Part shown: positions 47,307-57,151 of the stretch, piece after piece | Position numbering within the stretch: the stretch's first letter is position 1 | Layout of the letters: every line of letters starts with the position of its first letter | Assembly (NCBI GenBank): GCA_003248315.1 | Contig: QKWM01000004.1 | Location: 3,531,001-3,595,000 of the forward strand | Direction of reading: 5' to 3' | DNA from: Streptomyces sp. SW4 | GTDB taxonomy: Bacteria > Actinomycetota > Actinomycetes > Streptomycetales > Streptomycetaceae | DNA: 64,000 bases | Notes under the pieces: model-generated | Told to the model about the DNA's origin: nothing | What the model saw: only the letters and a program-made list of their open reading frames with translations | Database searches by the model: none | Position numbers and translations under genes: made by a program

Positions 47307-48079
47307 GTGGGACGTCTCGTACCCGCCGTGACCCGGGCTCTCGACATTCTCGAGCTCTTCCTCGACGGGGACGGCACGCTCTCCGCCCCCGACATCGTGC
47401 GCCGGCTCCAGCTGCCGCGCACCACCGTGCACGAGCTGGTCACCACGCTCGCCGCCCGGAAGTACATCGTCCAGGTGCCCGGCCAGCCCGGCCGCTACCG
47501 GCTCGGCGTGCGGCCCTACCAGCTCGGCGCCCGCTACGCCGAGCACCTCGACCTCGCCGCCGAGGGCCAGCAGGTCGCCCGGTCCGTCGCCGAGACCTGC
47601 GACGAGACCGTGCACGTGGCGATCCTCGAGGACACCGACGTCATCTACATCGCCAAGGTCGACTCCACGCACGCCGTGCGCATGGTCTCCGCGGCCGGCC
47701 GCCGGCTGCCCGCCACTGCACGTCCGTGGGCAAGATGCTGCTGGCCTCCCTGCCGGAACCGGAGCTGGCCGCCCGCGTGCCCGACGGCGCCGAACTGGCC
47801 GCGATGACGCCGAACAGCATCACCGACCCGGCCGCGCTGCGCGAGGCCCTGGCCGAGATCCGGCGGCGCGGCATCGCCGTCGAGAGCCGGGAGTCCAACC
47901 CGGACGTGAGCTGTGTGGCCGCCCCGGTCCGCGACCGCACCGGCCAGGTGGTCGCCGCCCTGTCCATCTCGGTGCCGATGATCCGCTGGAGCGAGGAGCG
48001 CCGCGCCGAACTGGAGCAGCTCGCCGTCAAGGGCGCCGCCGACCTCTCCGAGCGCCTCGGCCACCGGAGCGCGGCATGA
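47307..48079 (+). CDS. IclR-family transcriptional regulator
   Basis: About 257 residues with one C missing near 47714. The N-terminal winged HTH (PAVTRALDILELFLDGDGTLSAPDIVRRLQLPRTTVHELV) precedes the IclR effector domain, with LPAHCTSVGKMLLASLP, GIAVESRESNPDVSCVAAPVRDRTG and ALSISVPMIRW. GTG 47307 has AGGGAGGGG upstream. The stop overlaps the SMP-30 start (ATGA), the usual pairing of IclR regulators with a sugar-lactonase. The shared 35-base operator links it to the arabinan import and arabinanase promoters; the inducer is likely an arabinose derivative. Confidence 0.87.
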
Positions 48080-48923
48080 GCTACGAGGTGGCGGTACGGG
48101 CCGAGGCGAGCCTGGGCGAGGGCCCCACCTGGGACGCGGCCGCCGGACGGCTGGTGTGGGTGGACATCCTCGGCTGCCGGGTGCACACCTACGACCCGGC
48201 CACCGGCCGGCGGACGGTGCGCGTCACCGAGCAGCACGTCGGCGCCGCCAAGCCCCGCACCGGCGGCGGGCTCGTGCTGAACCTGCGGGACGGCATCGGC
48301 CTGGTCGACCCCGACGGCACCTACCGGCGACTGCTGCACGACCCGGTCCCCGGCCGCCGCGGCAACGACGCCGCCGTCGCGCCCGACGGCAGCCTGTGGG
48401 CCGGACCATGCGCTACGACGAGGCGCCGGGAGGCGGCACGCTCGGCCGGGTCACCGGCGACGGCACGGCGCGCGTGGTGCTGGACGACGTGACGGTCAGC
48501 AACGGCACCGGCTGGAGCCCCGACGGCCGGCTGATGTACTACATCGACTCGCCGACCCGCCGGATCGACGTCTTCGACCACGACGGGGACGAGGGCCGGA
48601 TCGGCGGACGCCGCACGCTGGCCCGGATCGAGGACGGCGCGGGATTCCCCGACGGCCTCACCGTGGACGCCGACGGCTGTGTGTGGGTCGCCCTGTGGGA
48701 CGGCGCGGCCGTCCGCCGCTACACCCCCGACGGGCGCCTCGACCGCGTCGTCGGCCTGCCGACGCGCCGGGTCACGGCCTGCGCGTTCGGCGGCGCCGGC
48801 CTGACCGACCTCTACGTCACCACGGCCCGCACCGGCCTGGCCGCACCGCACCCGCTCGCCGGCTCCGTGCTGGTCGTGCCGGACGCGGGCCGGGGCCTGC
48901 CCCAGCCGGCGTTCGCGGGCTGA
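48076..48923 (+). CDS. SMP-30/gluconolactonase-family sugar lactonase
   Basis: About 282 residues; one base is missing near 48403. EASLGEGPTWD carries the metal-binding Glu, TVSNGTGWSPDGRLMYYIDS the Asn, and GAGFPDGLTVDADGCVWVALWDGAAVRRY the Asp, as in the six-bladed propeller lactonases. It would hydrolyse an aldono-lactone such as L-arabinono-1,4-lactone in an oxidative arabinose route. No arabinose dehydrogenase or dehydratase gene is in the window. Co-translated with the IclR gene. Cytosolic. Confidence 0.85.
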
Positions 48924-49000
48924 GAGCCCCGAGGTGCCGCCGCACCGCAAATCCGGGGGACCGCGTGCCGGGCCGGCCGGGGCTCGCGTGAGCGGGCGGC

Positions 49001-50455
49001 TCAGCCGGTGGCGAGGGCGTGCAGGATCCGCCGTTCGTCCTCGGTCAGCGGCGGCTCGGCGGCCGGTGGCAGGGCCGGTCCGGTCAGCGTGGCCAGCAGG
49101 GCGCCCGGGCGCAGCACCCGCGCCGGGCCGGACCGCATGCTGGTGACGTCCCACAGCGCGGCGGCGGCCGCGTACGAGCCGGTCGCCGCCCTGGTCAGCC
49201 GGCGCGTGCAGGCGGCGGCGAGATGGTCCACGGGGCCGGGCCGGCCGCCCCGCACGCCGGGGTACATCACGTCCTGGCCGACGGCCGTGGCCCAGGCCCC
49301 GTCGACCGACCGGGCCGCGCCGCGCTGCACACGGCGGGCGAGACCGGGCGCGGCCGGCCCGCCGCGCCGCACCTCCCGGGCGAGGACCCGGGCGCCCAGC
49401 GCGGCCACCGACATGCCCTGCCCGTAGGCCGGGTTGAAGGTGGCCAGCGCGTCGCCGAGGACGACGAACCCCTCGGGCCAGTGCCGGGCCTTCTCCGCGT
49501 ACCGCCGGACGTTGCTGGTACTGCGGCTGACGTGCACGTCGGTGAGCGGCTCGGCGGCGGAGATCAGCCGGCCCACGATCGGGTGCGGCAGGCCGAGCGT
49601 GTAGCGCAGGAAACCCTCCGGGTCGGCCGGCGGCTCCGCGCCCCGGGTGCCGGCCAGGCTCACCATCCAGCGGCCGCCCTCGATGGGCAGCACCATGCCG
49701 CTGCGGCCCGGCCGGGAGGAGTACGGGTCGGGCTGGACGACCGTCAGCGGGAAGCGTCCGGCGCCCTCGGGCACCCGGTAGACACGGGTGGCGTTGACCA
49801 GGCCGGAGTCCACGCTGCGCTCGCGGACACCGGACACGCCCAGCTCCCGCAGCCAGGTGAGGAAGCGCGAGCCGCGCCCGCTCGCGTCCACCACGAGCGC
49901 GGCCTCCACCTCCTCCTCGCCGGAGCCGGTTCCGGTGCCGGCGGCCGCACCGCTGCTGCCGGTTGCGGCGCCTGCCGCACCTGCCGCACCGGCGGCGATC
50001 CGGACCCCGGTGACCCGGTCCGCCCCGCCGGTCAGCCCGACGGCGCCGGCCCGGCGTATCGCGACGCTGGGGAGGGCCGTCACCGCCTCGCGGACCACCC
50101 AGTCCAGCAGGGCCCGGCTGCACGTCAGCATCGAGGGCCCCGGGTGCCGCCAGCGCCGGAACCAGCCGTCCGGGGTCAGCACCACCATGCCCTGCCCGAG
50201 GGAGACCTCGTGGGCGCCGGCGGCCAGCAGCCGCTCGCGCAGGCCGGCGCCGGGCACCAGTTCCTCCAGGGCGTCCGTGCCGCCGGCCATCAGCAGGTGC
50301 GCGTGGCGGCCCTGCGGCACGCCCCGCCGGTGCCGGGGACCGTCGGGCAGCTCGTCGCGTTCGAGCACGGTCACCTCGTCGACGGCGGTGGACAGCGCCG
50401 CCGCGGCCAGCAGGCCGGCCAGTCCGGCACCGATGACGACAGCTCTGACGGGCAT
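49001..50455 (-). CDS. FAD-dependent monooxygenase/halogenase-like protein
   Basis: 484 residues, intact. The Rossmann motif is VVIGAGLAGLLAAAALS, followed by GVPQGRHAHLLMAGG (a pattern of halogenase/geranylgeranyl-reductase-like flavoproteins), VVDASGRGSRFLTWL and VVLGDALATFNPAYGQGMSVAALGA. An Ala/Gly/Thr repeat insert (residues 165-190, GAAGAAGAATGSSG) is unlikely to be structural. ATG 50455 has GAGGAG five bases upstream; a GTG 18 bases earlier is also possible. It follows the MAB_1171c genes with 28 bases of space, on the same strand. Substrate unknown. Confidence 0.8.
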   Translation of the reverse strand: MPVRAVVIGAGLAGLLAAAALSTAVDEVTVLERDELPDGPRHRRGVPQGRHAHLLMAGGTDALEELVPGAGLRERLLAAGAHEVSLGQGMVVLTPDGWFRRWRHPGPSMLTCSRALLDWVVREAVTALPSVAIRRAGAVGLTGGADRVTGVRIAAGAAGAAGAATGSSGAAAGTGTGSGEEEVEAALVVDASGRGSRFLTWLRELGVSGVRERSVDSGLVNATRVYRVPEGAGRFPLTVVQPDPYSSRPGRSGMVLPIEGGRWMVSLAGTRGAEPPADPEGFLRYTLGLPHPIVGRLISAAEPLTDVHVSRSTSNVRRYAEKARHWPEGFVVLGDALATFNPAYGQGMSVAALGARVLAREVRRGGPAAPGLARRVQRGAARSVDGAWATAVGQDVMYPGVRGGRPGPVDHLAAACTRRLTRAATGSYAAAAALWDVTSMRSGPARVLRPGALLATLTGPALPPAAEPPLTEDERRILHALATG

Positions 50456-50483
50456 GTGACTCCTCGGGTTCACCGGCTCGCGG

Positions 50484-51669
50484 TCAGCCGTGGTTCCAGC
50501 CGTGGGCGGCCCTCACCGTACCTTCACGTACGGCGTTCGCGGCAGGCGATGCGGCCAGCGCCTCCGCCAGTTCCACGAGCCCGCTGGTGCCGCAGACCTC
50601 CGTGGCGTGCAGCCGGTGGGTGCTGGGGGCCTCCAGCGGCGCCTCCCGGGCGGCGGCGCGGCGCGCGGCGTCGGCGAGCATCGCCGCTTCCGCCGCCAGC
50701 CGGGCCTGGTGGGCGGAGCGGCCCGCGCGCAGCGCCGCGTCCCGTTCCCGGGTGCGCACCCGGTCGTCGAAGTACGGGGCCAGGGCGAGCAGGGCGTCGT
50801 GGATGGAGACCTCCCGCCACTGCAGCCGCTCCCGGGGCAGCTGCCACCAGGCGGCCGGCGGCTTCGGCGCGGTCGTGACGAACCGCAGCAGGGACCACAG
50901 CGGGCCGAGCCGCCGGTAGTCGTCCAGCCCCCGCCAGTGGGCCAGGGCCGCCGGCAGCAGCCGGGGCAGCACGAACCCGGCCGAGCAGGTCAGCGCCCCG
51001 AGCGAGGCCATCGGCGGGGCGACGGCCGTGGACAGGAAGTCCAGGTCGTGCCCGGCCCAACGGGCCGCGACGGCCGCGTACTTGGTCAGCTGGAAGCCCA
51101 CCACGTCCAGCAGGCACCCGGTCAGGATGAGGTGCAGTCCGGTGCGCAGCAGCCCGGTGACCTCACGGCTCCACCGGACGCACACCGCGCACATCATGAG
51201 CATCGCGGCGGTGTGCCCGAGCAGATAGAGCAGGATCATCCCGCATGAACGGCGTGGTCGCGTAGTACGTGTCGAGGTCGGTGAGCCGCTCGGTGTGCGT
51301 GTCCGCGAGGGCGAACAGCACGACGACGGCGGCGATCAGCAGCGCGTAGGCGGCCATGGTGCGCAGCACCCGGCGGCGGACCCGTTCGCGGGGCCCGCCC
51401 CGCCAGTTGATCAGCAGCACGACCAGGGAGCAGCTGTAGGCCGACAGCATGCCGTAGGTCAGCGGCGCGCCGAAGTTGGTCACCCCGGTCCAGTCGTTGA
51501 CGGCGGCCAGGGTGAGCGGGGCCGAGCAGACGAAGACGAGGGCGCCCAGGAGGATCGCCGCGCAGGTGGACACGGTCAGCGGGTCGCGGACGGCCGTGCG
51601 CGGCCGGCGCAGCAGCACGACACAGGACAGGGCGAAGACCAGGGCCGCCAGGTAGACGACGAGGTTCAT
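50484..51669 (-). CDS. MAB_1171c-family membrane protein, copy 1
   Basis: About 395 residues; one base is missing near 51235. The N-terminal half has about seven membrane segments (LVVYLAALVFALSCVVLL; FGAPLTYGMLSAYSCSLVVLLI; DTYYATTPFMRDMILLYLL). The cytosolic C-terminal half is helical and carries REVSIHDALLALAPYFDDRVR. The 'LxDLDTYYATTPxM' signature and the RExSIHDALL block are shared with the copies at 51701 and 53468. NCBI calls the family a putative transporter, which I regard as unproven. It lies between the flavoprotein and copy 2, all on one strand. Confidence 0.75.
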
Positions 51670-51700
51670 GCCGGTGAACCTCCCTCGGGAACGGCCCCGT

Positions 51701-52878
51701 TCATACGGTGCCCGTGGGGGTGGCGGCGCCCTGCTCGCGGGCGGGGCGCTCCCGGCCGGACAGCGTGTCGGCGACGCGCGCGAGCACGCCGGGCCCGGGC
51801 ACGGGCAGCGCCGGCCGCTCCGGCTCGCCGGGCGCGGTCACCGCCCGGGCGGGCAGCTCCGCCGCCTCCCGGACCGCGGCGGCGACCACCGCCGCCCAGG
51901 CGGCGGCCACGGCCCGCTCCGGCTCGCCGCTCTCGCGCAGCACGGCCTGCCGGGTCCGCTCGTACAGGGACCGGTCGAGGCGGGCGTCCAGGTAGCTCAG
52001 GGCGTTGTGGATGCTGGTCTGACGCCACATCAGGCGGGTGGTGGGGGAGGCGAAGCGGGGCCGGGGCAGCCGCAGCGACCGGGCGGAGAGCACGCCGGAC
52101 AGCTCGCGTTCCAGCGGCTCCAGCCGCGTGTACATCCGCCGGGCCCGCCGCCAGTCCGCCAGCTGCGGTCCGGCCAGCGGGATCAGCACACCGGTGACGG
52201 TGACCAGGGCGCCCAGCCCGGCCGCGGCCGTGGCGACACCGGTGGACAGTCCCGACCAGTCCCGGCCGGCCCAGTGGGCGCCCACGGCGACGAGCTTGGT
52301 GACGCTGTACCCGGCGTTGCACAGCGTGCCGACGCCGAGGACCGTCAGGCCGGTCCGCAGCGGGCCGCGCACCTGCCGCGCCCAGCGCAGCGCGGACACG
52401 GTGGTGACGCCGACGGCGGCGAGGTGGCCGGTCAGGTAGAGCACGATCATGTGGCCGATGTAGGGCGTGGTCGCGTAGTAGGTGTCGAAGTCGGTGCGCC
52501 GCTCCACGGGCGCCTCGCCGAGGGCGAACGTGCCCGCGATGCCGAGGACCACGCAGGCGTAGCCGACGACCCAGCGGCGGGCCGTGCGGTGCACGCGGGG
52601 CCCGCCCCGCCAGTAGACGATCAGCACCTGGCTCGCGGCGCTGTAGGCGGTGATGGCGGCGTACGTCAGCGGGGCGGCGAGGTTGGGGCGCCGGTGAGGC
52701 GGTTGACGGCGCCCACCGTCGGCGGGGCGCCGAGGAGGAAGCAGAGTCCGGCCAGGCCCAGCACCGCGCAGATGGCCCGGAGATAGGGGTCGGAGCGGTG
52801 CCGTACCAGATCGGGCGCCTTCACCAGCAGGCCGAGCCAGAGCACGGCGCAGCTGACGTAGTTGACCAGTCCGCTCAT
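51701..52878 (-). CDS. MAB_1171c-family membrane protein, copy 2
   Basis: About 392 residues; one base is missing near 52690. MSGLVNYVSCAVLWLGLLVKAPDLV opens a seven-segment membrane region; 'RRTDFDTYYATTPYIGHMIVLYL' and 'MWRQTSIHNALSYLDARLDRS' are the family marks. The C-terminal tail is Pro/Ala-rich. ATG 52878 overlaps the stop of the metallopeptidase gene, so the two are translationally coupled. Confidence 0.75.
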
Positions 52879-53389
52879 CCGCGGGTCCCGCGGTAGTTGA
52901 GGGCGGCCCCGATCCGGCCCGCGAGGCCCTGGGTGTCGCCGCCGCGGGCGGCGTACACGGAGTCCTCGGAGGCCTCCAGCCAGGTCCGCAGCCGACGGCC
53001 CATCAGCATGCCGAACCGGTCGGCCTCCTGCTCCTCGGCCAGGCTGAAGTCGGTACGGGCGGCGACCGGCCGGGGGCCGCGGCGGCGGGCCTGTCACCGG
53101 CCGGGCGGCGGTTCATGTGCCACACCTCGTGGCAGAGGATGACGATCTGGTGCCAGACGGCGGCCCGCCGGTCGACGACGATCACGTCGTGGGTCTCGCC
53201 CTCCAGCCAGAGCCCGCTGGCGGTGTGCGGCGGGAAGGTCTCGCGGCGCACCACGATCTCCCGGCCCCGCCACGCGGCGACGGACCGCACCAGCGCCTCG
53301 AACAGGACCTCGGGGTCGGCGGGGATCGGAACCCGGATGGGGTCGATGAGAGCGTCGGCGAGGCGCCGCATCTGCCTGCTCGTCCGCAC
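52875..53389 (-). CDS. ImmA/IrrE-like zinc metallopeptidase (toxin-antitoxin 'toxin component' annotation type)
   Basis: About 171 residues; one base is missing near 53085. WHQIVILCHEVWHMNRR holds the HExxH zinc motif, and after the frame change SLAEEQEADRFGMLMGRR supplies the third ligand helix with E-x-E-A-D, as in ImmA/IrrE peptidases. The N-terminus (RRLADALIDPIRVPIPADPEVLFEALVR) and IVVRRETFPPHTASGLWLE resemble the actinobacterial group often annotated as a toxin component. GTG 53389 is chosen; ATG 53371 is possible. It lies between copies 3 and 2 of the membrane protein family. No XRE/cI-like antitoxin gene is next to it. Confidence 0.72.
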
Positions 53390-53467
53390 CGTTCACCCCT
53401 TGGTCGCATGGTTGCGCGGTCACCTGTGCAATATGCCAAGACATACGTCCTCCCAGCCAGCCACCGG

Positions 53468-54670
53468 TCAGTCCCCGACCGGAACATTGCCTTCCTGGGC
53501 GGCGGCACGGTCCCGTACCGCACGGACGTCGTCGGGGCGGCGCAGGGCGCGGGAGACGGCGCCGATCTCCCGCAGCAGTTCGGTGGTGTCGCGGTCGCCG
53601 TCGGCCGCGCCGGGGCGCGGGCGGGAGTCCACGGCGTCCAGGACGGCGACCGCCGCGGCGAGCGCCTTCGCCCGCTCCGGCGGAAAACCGAGGCCGCGGG
53701 CCGCGGTGTAGCTGCGGCGGCGCAGCTCCTCGTCGATGCCGCGGGCCAGCGGCAGCAGCGCGTCGCGGATGAACGTCTCCCGGCGGGTCAGGCGCAGTTC
53801 GGGGCTGGCGCGCAGCGCGAACGGCACGCCGCCGCCGTGCACGGTGCGCATCAGCGCGTACAGCGGCCGCAGTTCGTGGTGGGCGAGCCGCAGCCGCCAG
53901 CGCTCGTGCAGGTACTGGCCGGCGTGCGGAAGGATGAACCCGACCGCGATGAGGACGGCCGACAGACACGCCACCGGCGGTGCCACGTCGGTGTTGAGCC
54001 GGTCCAGGTCGCCGCCGGTCCAGCGGGCGACGACGGCCGTGAGCTTGGCGGCGTCGAAGACCAGGTTCATCGCGTACCCCAGCCCGAGGAACTTCAGCCC
54101 CCAGCGCAGCCAGGCGTCGAGGCCGTCGGTGCGGATCCAGTTCCGGATCAGCTTGGAGGTGATGAGCGCGGCCGTGGTGTGCGCCAGCAGGTAGAGCAGG
54201 ATCAGCTCGCGCATGTAGGGCGTGGTGGCGTAGTACGTGTCCAGGTCCTGGCGCCGTTCCACGGAGGCGTCGGCCAGGGCGAACAGCACCCACAGGGCGA
54301 CGATGACGCCGCCGTAGGCGGAGACGACCCAGCGCCGGGCGCGGCGGGTGGCGGACGAACGGTCGGACAGGCCGTTGCGCCAGGCGATGATCAGCAGCAG
54401 GCAGGAGCCGCAGAAGGCGGTCAGCAGGGAGTACACCCAGGGCGCGGAGATGTTCGGCACGCCCGTCACGCGGTTGACCCAGGCGATCGTCGAAGGCGCG
54501 ACGAACACGAACACGGCGCAGGCGAGCAGCAGCAGCCCGCCGACGGCCCGCAGCAGCGGGTCGTTCCAGAAGCGGATGATGGTGGGCAGTTTGATGGCGA
54601 GCGCGGCGGCCAGGACGGTGGCCGGCACCCACCAGAACTCGGTGTAGAACCCGCTGAGGAACCCGCCCAT
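53468..54670 (-). CDS. MAB_1171c-family membrane protein, copy 3
   Basis: 400 residues, intact, so this copy shows the family layout best. Residues 1-240 carry seven hydrophobic segments (WWVPATVLAAALAIKLPTII; YSLLTAFCGSCLLLIIAW; VVSAYGGVIVALWVLFALAD), then RRQDLDTYYATTPYMRELILLYLL, and a cytosolic tail with TRRETFIRDALLPLARGIDEEL. GGGGGGAG precedes the ATG. A probable promoter (complement 54709-54736) lies just upstream, so this is the first gene of a five-gene unit. Confidence 0.8.
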   Translation of the reverse strand: MGGFLSGFYTEFWWVPATVLAAALAIKLPTIIRFWNDPLLRAVGGLLLLACAVFVFVAPSTIAWVNRVTGVPNISAPWVYSLLTAFCGSCLLLIIAWRNGLSDRSSATRRARRWVVSAYGGVIVALWVLFALADASVERRQDLDTYYATTPYMRELILLYLLAHTTAALITSKLIRNWIRTDGLDAWLRWGLKFLGLGYAMNLVFDAAKLTAVVARWTGGDLDRLNTDVAPPVACLSAVLIAVGFILPHAGQYLHERWRLRLAHHELRPLYALMRTVHGGGVPFALRASPELRLTRRETFIRDALLPLARGIDEELRRRSYTAARGLGFPPERAKALAAAVAVLDAVDSRPRPGAADGDRDTTELLREIGAVSRALRRPDDVRAVRDRAAAQEGNVPVGD

Positions 54671-54708
54671 CGCTCCCCCCTTCCCACCGCCGGTCCGCGG
54701 CGCTGTCG

Positions 54709-54736
54709 AGCGTACGCGCTGGAAAGTCGTGCGCAA
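54709..54736 (-). promoter_or_regulatory. Probable promoter of the MAB_1171c/ImmA unit
   Basis: Read on the - strand: TTGCGC (54736-54731), 16 bases, TACGCT (54714-54709). It is back-to-back with the arabinan importer promoter, whose -35 starts five bases away. Confidence 0.45.
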
Positions 54737-54740
54737 CCCG

Positions 54741-54769
54741 TTGACGGGGAGGGCCGCTGAATCTACCGT
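54741..54769 (+). promoter_or_regulatory. Promoter of the arabinan-oligosaccharide importer operon
   Basis: TTGACG (54741-54746), 17 bases, TACCGT (54764-54769). Same -35, spacer and -10 class as the arabinanase promoter. The operator begins three bases after the -10 box. Confidence 0.78.
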
Positions 54770-54772
54770 CCC

Positions 54773-54807
54773 GTTCGAAGTTACGAGCGCCATTCGAAAT
54801 ATCGAAC
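54773..54807. promoter_or_regulatory. Arabinan-regulon operator, copy 2 (importer operon)
   Basis: 35-base element beginning GTTCGAAG and ending ATTCGAAATATCGAAC. The right half is an almost perfect palindrome (TTCGA-AATA-TCGAA). It covers the expected transcription start, so binding should repress. Confidence 0.78.
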
Positions 54808-54855
54808 GTTGGAAGATCCGCAACGGATTCAGATCTCGCAACAGATGGGCAGGGC

Positions 54856-56214
54856 ATGGGACGACCTGGCCTGGATCGCAGACAACTCCTCGCCGCCGCA
54901 GGAGGGTTGACGGTCGCCGGAAGCTTCGGCTTCGCGGCACTGGGGACCGGGGCCGACGCACTCGCCTCCGGCGCCGACACCCGGGTGCGCTACTGGAACC
55001 TCTTCAGCGGCGGCGACGGCGCCAACATGATCGCGATGCTGGACGCCTTCCGCGCACAGCACCCCGGCATCGAGGTGAAGGACTCCACCCTCCAGTGGGG
55101 CAGCCCCTTCTACACCAAGCTCGCCATGGCCGCCGCGGGCAGCCGCGCCCCCGACCTCGGCGTCATGCACCTGGGCCGGGTCCCCGGGTTCTCGCCGGGC
55201 CGCCTCCTGGACCCCTGGGACGTCGAACTGCTCGCCAGATACGGGGTGCGGGAGGCCGACTTCAACCCCGCCCTGTGGCAGCGCGCCGTCGTCGACGGCC
55301 GGCTCTACGCCCTCCCGCTCGACATCCACGTCCAGCTCTGCTTCTACCGCAGGGACGTGCTGAGGAAGGCGGGACTGCTCGGCGACGACGGCCGGATGGT
55401 GCCGGTCACCTCCGCCGACGCGTGGTTCGAGGTGCTGAAGGAGGCGAAGAAGGCCACCGGGAAGGGGCTGCAGACCATCGGCCTGTGGCACAACGACCAG
55501 AACTTCCAGTGGTGGTTCTTCGTCGCCTTCTACACCCAGCTCCGCGGCACCTGGTTCGACGACGCCCGCACCCAGGTCACCTTCGACACCGACAAGGCCA
55601 CCCGGGTCCTGGAGTTCCTGCGCCGGCACATCACCGACGGCTACGCCGACCCCGGCTACGGCGGCGGCGCGGGCGCCGAGCAGTTCGTCAACGGCGCACC
55701 CTTCTGCTGGGAGGGCAACTGGTCGGTGCCGGTCTTCGACGGCGCGCGCATCGACTACGGCGCCACCCCGCTGCCGCCCGTCTTCGGCAGGCCCGCCACC
55801 CACGCCGAGTCCCACGCCTTCGTGCTGCCGCACCAGGCCGGCCGCGGCGGCGCCACCAACGACGCCGCCCACCGGCTCGCCGCCCACGTCGTCACCCACG
55901 CCCGGCAGTGGGCGGCCGGCGGCCACATCCCCGCCTACACGCCGACCCTGACCTCACCCGCGTACCAGAGGCTGAAGCCGCAGAGCGAGTACGTCTCGGC
56001 CATGGACCACCAGGCCACCGAGCCGAAGGTGTGGTTCGCCGGCTCCACCGGCATCCTCGCCCAGCGCGTCGGTCCGCTCGTCGTCTCCGCCACGACCGGC
56101 TCCGCCCGGCCGGACGCCGTCGCCCGGCGGATGAAGAGCACGCTCGCCCGGCTCCTCGCCGCGAAGAACCCCATGGACGGCAGGACCGCCGCGCAGGGAG
56201 GTGCGGCCGCATGA
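54856..56214 (+). CDS. ABC transporter sugar-binding protein (CUT1 type)
   Basis: 452 residues, intact. It is an extracellular solute-binding protein family 1 member: VRYWNLFSGGDGANMIAMLDAFR, PDLGVMHLGRVPGF and FCWEGNWSVPVFDG. The N-terminus RRQLLAAAGGLTVAGSFGFAAL has an RRxLL Tat-type signal but no lipobox Cys, unusual for this family, which is normally lipid-anchored. ATG 54856 follows the repressed promoter by about 80 bases. It overlaps the first permease (ATGA). With the arabinofuranosidase in the operon, arabino-oligosaccharides are the likely ligand. Confidence 0.86.
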   Translation: MGRPGLDRRQLLAAAGGLTVAGSFGFAALGTGADALASGADTRVRYWNLFSGGDGANMIAMLDAFRAQHPGIEVKDSTLQWGSPFYTKLAMAAAGSRAPDLGVMHLGRVPGFSPGRLLDPWDVELLARYGVREADFNPALWQRAVVDGRLYALPLDIHVQLCFYRRDVLRKAGLLGDDGRMVPVTSADAWFEVLKEAKKATGKGLQTIGLWHNDQNFQWWFFVAFYTQLRGTWFDDARTQVTFDTDKATRVLEFLRRHITDGYADPGYGGGAGAEQFVNGAPFCWEGNWSVPVFDGARIDYGATPLPPVFGRPATHAESHAFVLPHQAGRGGATNDAAHRLAAHVVTHARQWAAGGHIPAYTPTLTSPAYQRLKPQSEYVSAMDHQATEPKVWFAGSTGILAQRVGPLVVSATTGSARPDAVARRMKSTLARLLAAKNPMDGRTAAQGGAAA

Positions 56215-57151
56215 CCGCGACCAGCGCCGAGACCGTCGTCCGGCCGGTGCGCGCCGGCGCCCTCGCCGGCAGCGTGCCCGTCCGCCGCAAGCAGGGCTTC
56301 CAGCACGGCGGCTGGTTCGTCGCCCCGTTCCTCGCCCTGTTCGCGCTGTTCGTGATCTGGCCCCTGCTGCGCGGCCTCTACCTCAGCTTCACGGACGCCA
56401 ACATCTCCGGCGAGGGCACGGGTTTCGTCGGCCTCGACAACTACCGCGAAGCCCTCCGCGACCCGGTGATGTGGGACGCGCTCGGCCACAGCACCGTCTT
56501 CACCCTGCTCGTCGTGCCCTGCATCACCGTCCTCGCCTTCCTCCTGGCGATGCTGGCCCACCACATCGAACGCGGCAAGTGGCTGTGGCGGCTGTGCTTC
56601 TTCCTGCCGTTCCTGCTGCCGTCCACGGTCGCGGCCAACCTGTGGCAGTGGCTGTTCAACCCGGGCACCGGCATGGTCAACCACGTCTTCGGCCTGGACA
56701 CGCCGTGGCTGACCGACAAGTCCTACGCGCTGCTCGCCGTCGTCGTCTGCACCCTGTGGTGGACGGTCGGCTTCAGCTTCCTGCTCTACCTCGCCGCCCT
56801 CCAGGGCATCCCCGCCCACCTCTACGAGGCCGCCGAGCTGGACGGCGCGAACGCCTGGCACCGCATGGTCCGCATCACCCTGCCGATGCTGCGCAACATC
56901 ACCGGACTCGTCGTCGCCCTCCAGATCCTGGCCTCCCTCCAGGTCTTCGACCAGGCCGTGGTCATGCAGGACTTCACCCCGGCCCCGAGGAGTCGACCCG
57001 CACGTTCGTGCAGTACACCCTCGAACAGGGCTTCACCAGCTACCGCGTGGGCTACGCCTCGGCGGTCTCCGTCATCTTCTTCGTACTCATCGCGGCCGTC
57101 GCCCTCGCCCGGATGTGGCTGCTGCGCAACCGTGAGGAGGGCGGCCGATGA
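56211..57151 (+). CDS. ABC sugar permease (MalF type)
   Basis: About 313 residues with six membrane segments; one base is missing near 56985. FVAPFLALFALFVIWPLLRGLYLSF starts the first span, and EAAELDGANAWHRMVRITLPML is the EAA loop that contacts the ATPase. ATG 56211 overlaps the binding-protein stop, and its own stop overlaps the second permease. No ATPase gene follows; Streptomyces CUT1 importers usually borrow the shared MsiK ATPase encoded elsewhere. Confidence 0.88.

Noticed and set aside
52875..53389. The ImmA/IrrE-like gene as half of a classical toxin-antitoxin pair
   Set aside because: No XRE-type or other antitoxin-like partner lies next to it; the neighbours are membrane proteins.
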